From Vanrija pseudolonga (lineage: Eukaryota > Basidiomycota > Tremellomycetes > Trichosporonales > Trichosporonaceae): 64,000 nt of DNA. Shown one piece after another: positions 36,502-45,497 of this stretch. The notes below the pieces were generated by a model. It worked only from the letters and a program-made list of their open reading frames with translations, was not told where the DNA came from and did not search any database. The position numbers and the translations under genes were made by a program. The stretch covers positions 1,798,001 to 1,862,000 of the forward strand of contig NC_085854.1 in assembly GCF_020906515.1 (NCBI RefSeq), read 5' to 3'. Position 1 is the stretch's first letter, and the number at the start of each line of letters is the position of its first letter.

Positions 36502-37866
36502 CTATGCGCTCTTCTCTGCTGGTGCAGCCTCGAACGACGACAGCTCGGCCGCGGCCTTCTTGGCCGCCTCGGCACGGCGCTTGTTCAAGACGTTCTTGAT
36601 GAAGAACTCGCCGGCCTTGTAGCTCGAACGGACGAGCGGGCCCGAGGCGACGTACAGGAAGCCCATGCCCTCGGCAACCTCCTTCCACTTGGCGAACTCA
36701 ACCGGCTCGACGTAGCGGTCGACCTTCATGTGGCGCTTTGTGGGGCGCATGTACTGGCCGAAAGTGACAACGTCGACGTTGACCGCGCGCAGGCGCCGCA
36801 AAGCGTCGTGAAGCTCCTCCTCCTGCTCTCCGACACCGAGCATGATCGACGTCTTGGTGAGGATCTCCTTGCCGTTGGCGGCAGCCGACTCCTTGGCGTA
36901 CCGCAACACCTCGAGCGACTGCTCAAAGTTGGCGCGGCGGTCACGCACGAATGGAGTGCAGCGCTCGACCGTCTCGACGTTGTGCGCAAAAACGTCGAGG
37001 CCGGAGCTGGCAACAAGGCCAATGTACTTCTTGTCCTTGTTCGCAAAGTCGGGGGTGAGCGCCTCGACGAGGATCTTGGGCGCCTTCTGCTTGATCTTGG
37101 AGATGGTCTCGGCAATGTGCTTGGCACCACCGTCAACCAGGTCGTCACGGTCCACGCTGGTCAACACAATGTAGCCCAGTCCCCAGCGCGAGATGGCCTC
37201 GGCAGTGTTCTCGGGCTCGTGAACGTCGAGGGGAGGAGGCGCTTTGGACGTCTTGATCGAGCAGAAGCGGCAGCCACGAGTGCAGGTGTCGCCCATGAGC
37301 TGATGGGTTAGCTTCAGCGAAGTATCGTCAACCCACCATAATCGTCGCGGTCGCCTCGCCCTTGTCACCACCCCAGCACTCGCCAATGTTGGGGCACTTG
37401 GCCTCCTCACAGACAGTGTGGAGCTTGAGGCCGCGAAGGTCCTTCTTGATCTCGGTATACGACTTGCCCTTGGGGATTGGGTGCTTGAGGAAGGAGGGAA
37501 GACGGGGCCTGGGGTGTGAGTGGGTACTCCAGCCGACTGGACTGCTGGATCGCACCCAACACACTCACTGAGACGTGTTGCCGAGCACGACGCGCTCGGC
37601 CGAGGGCAGCGGCTCGCCAGACACAAAGTCGTCAAACGTCAGTCCGTCATCGAGCTTGGCGAAGCGCTTGCGGGGCTGCTCGGGGGGGTTGGTGGTGGTC
37701 GCGAGGCCGCGCGAGCTGGAAGCCACAACCTGTGGGGCGAAAACGGATCAGCAAAGTGGAGGTGACGGTGGGGTGAGGGGTGAGAGGTGCGTGTACTCAC
37801 GGAGGAGAGGGTGCGGCGCGACGCCGAGGCGCGCACGGCGTCGACAGCAGTGGTGAGTCCGCGCAT
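36502..37866 (-). CDS. LIP5: Lipoyl synthase, mitochondrial radical-SAM enzyme
   Basis: Exons 37866-37801, 37729-37569, 37508-37337 and 37299-36502 give 398 residues. Mitochondrial presequence [20 protein letters not shown]. The auxiliary cluster ligands are [12 protein letters not shown] (CX4CX5C), and the radical-SAM cluster is in [11 protein letters not shown] (CX3CX2C). [20 protein letters not shown] and [11 protein letters not shown] are family signatures. It inserts two sulfurs into octanoyl-protein to make lipoate for PDH, KGDH and the glycine cleavage system. Introns 71, 60 and 37 nt. NFU1, which feeds clusters to lipoyl synthase in other fungi, lies 7 kb away. Confidence 0.97.
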
Positions 37867-38538
37867 TGTGAGTGTGTGTGAGTGGGTTGATGAGAGATGG
37901 GAGAAAGTGTTGACAAAGACGGAGCTTGGGTGTGGGCGGGCGCGGCGTTGCCGTCGTCGTCGAGCCTGCCGATGATCCGACGACCCGTCAAGCGGCTGCG
38001 ATTCTTGGAAATCTGGCAAAGATTAATGGAAATTCGTGAGGGTATTAGAAAAGTTAAAAGGGACAATTAGGAACCGAGCTAATGGTAGACGGGTCACGTG
38101 CCCCCATGGCTTGTAATCTGCTGATAACCATTGGCGCGAGGCATAGGGAGACGAGTCTGCGATGAGATTTCCAAGAATGCGAGCTGCTGGTGAGGGCGCG
38201 ATGAGTCGTGTGCATGTGGGGAGCTGAAGTCGAGCTAGGCGTCTATCGTCCTACATGGCCCGCCATCCCGAACGAGCCCCAGAGTGCATGTATGTAACAT
38301 ACAAAAAGATAACCCCTTGCTTGTATGTCGCAGGACGGACGGACGGACGGACGGGGTTCAGTTCCACTGTGACGACACTGGTCGGTAACAGTCGAGTCCA
38401 GGCACGACAAACACCACCGCCGGGCCACCGGCTGGTGCATCATCCACCTTCCTCCTCCGGTCCATCCTTGCTCGTGTCCTTTTGTCCATCTGCCGCCTGC
38501 TGCTGCTGCTGCTACGTCAAAGCCATTAGCAGCGTCTC
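37867..38538. other. Divergent intergenic region, LIP5 / C2H2 gene
   Basis: 672 bp with no supportable gene. It holds TCACGTG at 38094-38100, an inverted CCAAT (ATTGG) near 38130, and a (GGAC)5 repeat at 38333-38352. Confidence 0.5.
38333..38352. repeat. (GGAC)5 tetranucleotide microsatellite
   Basis: Five perfect GGAC units in the promoter region of the C2H2 gene. Confidence 0.85.
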
Positions 38539-40607
38539 ATGCCCGTGATCGCACCGCCAGCGTCACCGCATACAGACCTCACGCATCGACAAACCACAGG
38601 CGGACGCTCGGCATCGATCATTTCGAACAATAACAATGACATGGTCGAGGTGAGGAGCCCTTCGCCTGAGCCGTCAGCGTGAGTAGAGTGCTGCTGTACC
38701 CAGTACTGACATGGTAGCTCGGGCTCACAGCTGCTGCGAACGTCAAGGCCGCCTGCTTCCACTGGCAGCAGCTCGCACAATGGCTCCAGCTCAGCCCGAG
38801 TGCCCTCGCCGACTCGCCCGGCGCTACCCAGCTTAGCGAGCTCGACGCCCGCGGCTGACTTCTTACGCGCCCTTGGGGCAGGGCAACGGCCATCATCGCA
38901 GTCAAGCCTGCGTAGTCCATCGGCAAAGGGATCGCGCTCGCCTACGAAGGTAGCGCCCGCATCACCTTCACAGGCGAGTTCGTCGCGATCACAAGCTACA
39001 CAACGCACACTGTCACCGGCGAAGTCGCCTGTCCGGAGCGAAGCACAGCTCATTCCGCTCAGCGAAGCGTCGCCCAGATCCCCACGGCAGCGTATCTCGC
39101 TTTCATCTGGCCCGTCGAGCGTGGGGCACATGCGCAAGGTCGACGGCGCCGGCACGTCACCGGACACAAAGGGCAAAGGTAGACAGCTCACCCTCGCCAA
39201 CTGGTTAGAACCCATCAGCGAAGATGGAGGAGTTTGGCGAACGCCTGTCCGCGCAGCAAACAGGGCGGTCGTCGAGCTGCCGTCTCCAACGCCGCGGAGG
39301 AGGGTGGAGCCGCCTGCACCATTAAAGATCGGGCCTGTCAATCGCGCCTTTGTCGTCCTGAAGATCAAAGCATCACGGAGAGACGAGCTCATCGCCAAGG
39401 GGTGGTATGGTGAGTAGACAACAAGTGACACAGCTGACGCCGCGAAGACCGCTTTAGGGACGACGACGACACGCCGAACCAGTACCACCAGAAGCGTGGG
39501 CTGCGAGCCGCTGCCGCCTTTGGCAGCTCAGTGATGTTGAGACCCGCCAAAGGGAGATTACACGGCGAGATCCCAAGACAAGCGCGCGTTCGCGAGCCCG
39601 AAGCTCTGCCAGAGCGGTTCGTCCATCGCCCCGGGCCTGGTCTCCTCGAGCCGTGGGCGAGCGTCGTGAACGAGGAGAGCCTCCTCAACCGTGTCAACGA
39701 GTATCCCTGTGGCTGGAAAGGATGCGACGCGCTGCTCGCCTCTGAGGCGCTGCTGAAAAAGCACGTCGCGTTCCGAGCGCATGCGGCGCAGGGCGCGTTC
39801 GTCGCAGGGGTGGGTATCGCACTCTCGACCTCGCTGACCCATACCCAGCTCTACGGCGAACACACTGTCTACCGGTGCCACTGGCGGGGCTGCACCGGGC
39901 CGTGCTTTGACGAGATCTGGAAGCTAGTGCAGCACATGGACGCGGTGCATATCGGGCCCAAGCTGCTGTGCCCGTACGAGGGGTGTGATCTGCGCTCGCC
40001 GTCGCTGCACCACCTGCAGCGGCACGTGCTGAAGCAGCACGACCTGCCAGACGACTATGCGCACCCGCTGGCGAACCGGCCCTTCCGGGAGGACTTTGAC
40101 GACGACGAGCTCGCCCAGCTCCCGGACACGGCGTACACCCACGAGCTTACGACGCAGCCCATCAGCGGGTCGTGGTTCAAGGAGCCCAAGCAGGAGCTCC
40201 TGCGCAAAAAGGTGCACGCAAAGTGCTATGCGCCGGAGGACCCCGATATCTTCCACAACCACCCGCCACTCATGCTCGACGGCGAGCTCGAGAGCGACAG
40301 TGCGATACCTACCGCCGAGGGCACGGAAGTCGCGAGCGAGTTCAGCGTCGATGTCGACGCTGCCAGGCCCGCGAAGCGACGACGACTCGTGCCCGTCGTC
40401 GAGATTGTCCGTATGAGCCCCAGCGCGCTGCGCAAGTATGTGCCCATGCCCGAGCCAACGTCGCCATCGCCCAAGCCCGAGCCAGCCGAGCTCGTCCCAC
40501 CACCAGCCGCGACGGACGGCAATACGTCCGTGATTAGCGCCGCCGAGTCCGACGTGGAGAGTGAACTCTTCGCCGACGAACTCTTAGACTCTTCAACGTT
40601 CGAGTAA
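38539..40607 (+). CDS. C2H2 zinc-finger protein with three GLI/AEBP2-spaced fingers
   Basis: Exons 38539-38678, 38718-39409 and 39448-40607 give 663 residues. The first third is Ser/Pro-rich and disordered (many SP and RSP sites). Three C2H2 fingers follow: CGWKGC...H...H, CHWRGCTGPC...H...H and CPYEGC...H...H. The wide CX4C spacing is that of GLI/ZIC/AEBP2 proteins. The tail is acidic with a KRRR basic patch. Nuclear transcription or chromatin factor by inference. Start 38539 keeps an open frame into ISNNNDMVEV; a shorter start at 38641 is possible. Intron 2 is 38 nt with an AAG acceptor. Confidence 0.8.
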
Positions 40608-40771
40608 CCCTGTACACCCATCTTGCATGTACTCCCTAGCATCATGTCATGTCATTTTGATTCTCTTGCATATGCGCGGAAATGAAGTGGTCTCGAAAGG
40701 CACAGCCGTGCGTAGTAGTACAAGGTAGTATCTGTATTCTCAAACTCTTCCCATTACACTGTTTCGTTCGT

Positions 40772-43017
40772 CTAGTCGGACGCCTCGACAGACAGGCGGT
40801 TCTCGTCACCGGCGGCAGCAGCCTTGGCCTGGGTCGTCTTGTTGTTGACCTTTGCCGGGCTCCGCGGCTTGCCCTTGCCGTTCTTGGGCTTGGCCTTGGT
40901 CGCGGGGGAGACGGATAAGAGCTCAGACTTTGGGCTCGCGGACACGGCGGGAGGGACCGGCAGCTCAAGAGCGTTCGACCCGAGCTTCTCGTCTGGCAGC
41001 AATGGCGAAGAGTCGTCCACTGCGATCGGAGGCAGCGACGGAGGTAAAGACGTCGGTGACTTGGTAGGTGAGAAGGCCGTGTTGGAGCCCGACCTGGCGC
41101 GCGGCTTGAACGATCCCAGGAGAGGGGCCTTGCTGGGGGAGCTGCCCAGAGGCACAGGCTGCGTCTTTGGCGAGAGCCACTCAGAGTCTGAGGGCTTGGG
41201 CTGTTCAGGAACATCCTGGGCCACAATCGAGCCGGCGTCCTCCTCGAGAGCCGGTGCAGGCGGGCACGGCGCAGTCTCCGGGAGAGGAGGGAGGGTTGTA
41301 GTCGCGGAGTCGGCAACCGGCAACAATGTTGAAGTCGCAGTCGTCGCTTCCTCGGTCTTGACGGCCAAGACAGTGATGGTGTCCAATGCGGGTGGGGTGG
41401 AGGCGCCCTTGGCAGGCGAAGGTGCACGGCGGCCAGCTGATGTGAGACTGGCGGTCTCGGATCGTGCCCTGATTGCCTGAGCCATGAGTGATCTGCTGTC
41501 GTCCTTGGGCGGGCTGGCCGACTTGGTGGGGCTGCGCGATGCAGGCGAATCCTGGCCAGTCGTACTTGCCTCGTCGGCCGCGGCTGCCGCCACGTCCTCA
41601 TCGTCACCCTCGGGGCCGATGTGAACGATCGTGTCAATGCTCTCGGTCCTGGACAATGCCGTCTCGGGAATCGGGTCGGCCTTTGGTGGCGAAGATCCCG
41701 CTCCACCAATCGTCCACACGGTCGTCGCACGGGGAGTCTTGCCTCGACTTAACGTGTTGCGGCCCTTGGTCTGGGTAGTGGGAGGAACAACGGCCTCGTC
41801 CAGGCCGTTCAGGCTGACATGTCCGCTAGGGGGACTCAAGACGTCGGAAGCTTGGGCCGGGGCTGGCTTGCCCTTGTTGGCAGGCTGCACGGGCGAACCT
41901 GTGGTCCACTTTCCAGGCGACTGCAGAGTCACTGGGTGGCGGTCCAGCGAATGGGATCGGCCGGCGACACCCTCAAACTCCCTTCCACGGGGAGGCGAGT
42001 TGTCGTCTAGACTGGGCTCGGTACCGTCGGCGGCCTCCTGAGCCTCCTCGTCCGAGTCATGCTCCGCCACGTCGTGCTCCTCGGCATCGCGGTCATCCTC
42101 CTCGTCCTCGTCTTCCTCATCCTCGTTCCCTGAAACAACCTCGTAGCCCTCCGGAGGGATAATCAGAAGGCTTTGACCGACAAGCTCATAGCGTTGGCAC
42201 AGGGCGACGAACCGAGCATACAGCGAAGTCTCGGCTTCCGATGTCGCAAACGCCTCACGGTGGTGGAAGTAGGCGTGCGAGAAGATGCGGGACAGGCGGC
42301 GAAACAGTGATGGGAAGTGGGCGAGAGAGGCGTGCGGAATCTGCAAGCGGGAAGGAAAGTAATTTGATGAGTTGAGGAGGGCAGTGGTAGAGTCGAGGCT
42401 GCAAAGGTCAGTGCGATGGACCAAGTTATTGACCTACGTGTGGAGAATGTAGTCGATTGCGCAGCAGCGGTCGGTACCTTCGCCGCCGTGGGCGACACAC
42501 AAGTACTGCCACTCATCCGCCTTCATCTCGGGGCATGACTCGCGGCTACACAGCTGCAAGAGTTGAGTCATGAGTGGCGTCACATCAATGGGTATCCGGC
42601 TGTGGAGGTTAGCGCCATCACACGACCAGAACAGGCACTACGGACCGGAGGTGCTCGTAAAGCCACTGTCGATGTCAGCTTTTGTCTCATGACGGCCTTG
42701 TGCCTCCACTCACGACATGGCGATCGGCAGCTTTCGAGTTGTCGGTCGGCACGTCGACGAGGCCCTTGACATCGTGTGGGTCATGGCGGACCTTGAGGGA
42801 AAGGTACTCCGCGAGCTGGAACGGGCCGTCAAAGGAAGACAGTGGGGGAACGGCCGACTGCGGGGGTAATGGTGGCATGTCCTGACGTGTGTCAGCGAGG
42901 TGGGTACGGCAGGCAGCTGTCCAGCAGCAGCAAGGCATTACTTACGACTAGCTTTGAGCCGCGCTTGAGGCGGTAGGTGGTTGTGCGCTCATCTTGATTT
43001 TCGGGAGGTATGATCAT
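40772..43017 (-). CDS. MOB3: MOB family protein, MOB4/phocein type, with long acidic tail
   Basis: Exons 43017-42946, 42881-42714, 42665-42646, 42599-42438 and 42398-40772 give 682 residues. The N-terminal 240 or so are a Mob domain: WLYEHLRRIPIDV, EWQYLCVAH, CCAIDYILHT, NYFPSRLQIP, RIFSHAYFHHREAF. FSHAYFHHR and LLNSSNYFPSR favour MOB4/phocein, a STRIPAK subunit, over Mob1 or Mob2. Then comes a very acidic block (NEDEEDEDEEDDRDAEEHD) and about 400 disordered Ser/Pro/Thr residues not found in animal phocein (about 225). The 20-nt exon 3 encodes WLYEHLR and is followed by an unusual GTCCGT donor. Divergent from TOA2. Confidence 0.88.
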
Positions 43018-43418
43018 GATTGGGGGGGATTGTGGGTCACTTGGTTGTGTCTAGGCGCGTGTAGAGTGACCGTTGCGAGGTGCGTGTGTTATGATTTGAT
43101 GCGACTTGTTGCGTGCATGGACTGGGGTCGAATGATGCGTGTGTGAGTAGAGTTGAAGAAGAGAGTGGCTTGATGTTGCTGCTTTGCCTTGTGCCGTTGT
43201 GTGTGTGTGTGCACACTGCTAGAGGTGATATACTAGACGCGGTAATGACGCCGTGTGACACGCGACAAGGCATGGAAGGGATAAATAACTTTAAAATGCC
43301 AGGAAAATAATACCCCGCCGACTGGGCTGCTGAATCATATAAAAGGGAGATTGCCACTGACAATCATTGAAGTTGACATTGGACTCCCACCCACGGCACA
43401 CACCACAAGCCACAAGTC
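43018..43418. promoter_or_regulatory. Divergent promoter region, MOB3 / TOA2
   Basis: 401 bp between starts. A TATAAAAG box at 43338-43345 faces TOA2. A (GT)n stretch near 43198-43211 is also present. Confidence 0.5.
43338..43345 (+). promoter_or_regulatory. TOA2: TATA box of TOA2
   Basis: TATAAAAG, 74 bp upstream of the TOA2 ATG and on its strand. Confidence 0.55.
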
Positions 43419-44092
43419 ATGTCGGCACCAAGCGGACAGACCTACTACGAGTTCTATCGCGGATCGAGGTTAGCGCAGCTCTTCTGGAGCAACAGCAAGG
43501 ACGCGGGACACTGACAACCCGGCACACAGTATCGGCACGGCGTTGACCGATGCCCTCGACGAGCTCATTACGTCGGGCGATATCCCGCCCCAGCTGGCCA
43601 TGCGCGTCCTGCAGCAGGTCAGTGGGGCCGTGTGCCATACGTGCAGCATACTGACAGGCTCAGTTTGACAAGTCTCTGACAGAGTCCCTCCAGAAGGGTG
43701 TCAAGCAGAAGACGTCGGTCAAGGTGGGCGTCGTGTGGTGTGGTGCGGTGTGGTGTGGTTCAAAGGAGTGTCTTCCTCGGCGGCGATTGTCGCCACCGCG
43801 TGTGCGCCATTGATACCGCGTGTTACGCCTCGCCCCCTCGCCCCCATAGCAAGCTAACATTCCCCAGGGCCACCTGTCCACCTACCGTCTCTGTGACGAC
43901 GTGTGGACGTTTGTGGTCAAGGACCCCCAGTTCCGCATGGAGGGCACCGGCTCGTCGTGAGTGCTGCCATACACGCCAGACGCGCAGCAGCACTAACCCC
44001 GCAGCTCATCGGGCGAGCTCGTGACCGCGCCCAAGATCAAGATCGTGGCGTGCAAGTCGGGCGACGCGCCAGACGGCCGCCGTGGACACTAA
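43419..44092 (+). CDS. TOA2: Transcription factor IIA gamma (small) subunit
   Basis: Exons 43419-43468, 43530-43617, 43664-43723, 43868-43956 and 44005-44092 give 124 residues. [20 protein letters not shown] and [18 protein letters not shown] form the four-helix region; [18 protein letters not shown] and the following strands form the beta-barrel that contacts TBP. Lengths and motifs agree with yeast Toa2 (122). With TAF6, it is the second TBP-associated factor in 10 kb, probably coincidence. Promoter has a TATA box. Confidence 0.97.
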
Positions 44093-44568
44093 GATATGGC
44101 ACGCCGCAGAGGGCCGCACGCAGCCTGGCACCTTACACTGCTGGCCAGGTGCCGCCGAGCATGATTGTAGACAGAGAGAGACAGAGGGCAAGCAGACAGA
44201 CAGACAGACAAGACATCAGGCATTTTTCCATGTAACGTGTAGCATCATGAGCACGAGCGGTGGAGGCCGAGTGGGTGGTCAAAGGACTGGCGGTGAGAGA
44301 AATAGCTGGTGACGTATCTGTTCCTGCTGGGCGCAGCGGGCGGCGACTGACCCGGCGGTATGGTCCGGTCACGACCACAGATCTTCAGTGACTCGAGCGC
44401 TGCCCAGCAACATGGTCATTACGACCACAGTACCCCTGCCCTATGAGACATGATGCATTGATACAGTGTACACGAGCGCGCTTAGGCCGAAAGGTAGTCG
44501 CTGATTCTGAGAGTGTCAGTATTGGGGTAACAACAGACGCTTCATGCTCCGCCCGCTCGCACTCGCAC
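44093..44568. other. Convergent 3' region between TOA2 and NFU1
   Basis: 476 bp with no independent gene. It holds a (CAGA) repeat at 44193-44210 and, on the minus strand, a possible alternative last exon of NFU1 starting at 44506. Confidence 0.5.
44193..44210. repeat. (CAGA)n microsatellite
   Basis: About 4.5 perfect CAGA units in the TOA2 3' region. Confidence 0.8.
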
Positions 44569-45497
44569 TCACTTCTGCTTGCCATCGTGAGTGTCGTCCT
44601 TCTTCTTCGCCAGCCGCGCCTCGAGCTTGTTGAACTCGTCGAGCGCGATACGCTCCTCCTCATCGATGAACTGCTCGACCGACTGCACCTCGGGCACGTA
44701 GTGCATGAGCATGCGCTCGATGCCGTTCTTGAGGGTGACGCTCGAGCTCGAGCAGCCGCGGCACGATCCCTTGAGCTTGAGCTGGACGATGCCCGTCTCC
44801 TCGTCAAAGCCCTTGTACTCGATGTCGCCTCCGTCCTCCATGATGGCAGGGCGGACGCGCGTCTCGAGCAGCTCCTTGATCATGCCGACAATCTCAGAGT
44901 CCGTGTCCAGGATCCGCGTGTCCTCTGGCCCGTCGGCCGCCTGGCCGTCCTTGAACAGCGGCGCGCCGGACGAAAAGTGCTCCATGAGCACGGCGAACAC
45001 CTCGGGCTTGAGAATCGACCAAGCGTACGAGTCGTCCTTGGAGCAGGTGACAAAGTCGGGGCCGAAGAAGACACCGACGACGCCGTCGATCGTCAGCAGC
45101 CGCGTCGCCAGGGGCGAGGGGAGCGCCGAACGGAGGTCGAGGAACTCGTACGTCGTGCCGTTGGTCACGTCGACGCCGGGGATGAACTTGAGCGAGGCCT
45201 CGTTGGGCGTCGTCTCGGTCTGGATGAACATTGTGCGGGCTGGCGGCGGCGTCAGCATCGGAACTTGCACCCCGTCTCCTCCGACTTACCCTGCTGGCGA
45301 GCTCCGGCGAGGCGGGGCATCGCACCGCGACCGAGGTTGACGCCGCGGGCGAGGCCGACGCCAGAGGAGGCCAGGCGCGCCGCGGCGCGGGACGACGTTG
45401 CGAGGCCGCGCGCAGCGACACGCACTGCGGGGCGCGCGGGCGCAGCAACGGCGGCAGCGAGGACGCTTCGGGATGACGAGGCGATGGAAGAGCGCAT
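44569..45497 (-). CDS. NFU1: Mitochondrial Fe-S cluster carrier Nfu1
   Basis: Exons 45497-45290 and 45239-44569 give 292 residues. Long Arg/Ala/Ser presequence (MRSSIASSSRSVLAAAVAAP). N-terminal Nfu domain: MFIQTETTPNEASLKFIPG, LRSALPSPLATRLL, VVGVFFGPDFVT. C-terminal Nfu domain with the cluster ligands in GSCRGCSSSSVTLKNGIERM. It delivers 4Fe-4S clusters to lipoyl synthase and aconitase-type targets. The TGA stop is part of a perfect GTGAGT donor, so an alternatively spliced, extended C-terminus is possible. Divergent upstream region contains CCAAT at 45607. Confidence 0.95.

Noticed and set aside
38526-39488. 320-codon minus-strand frame
   Set aside because: Opposes the C2H2 gene, whose exons and zinc fingers join in frame; no family likeness in the antisense product.
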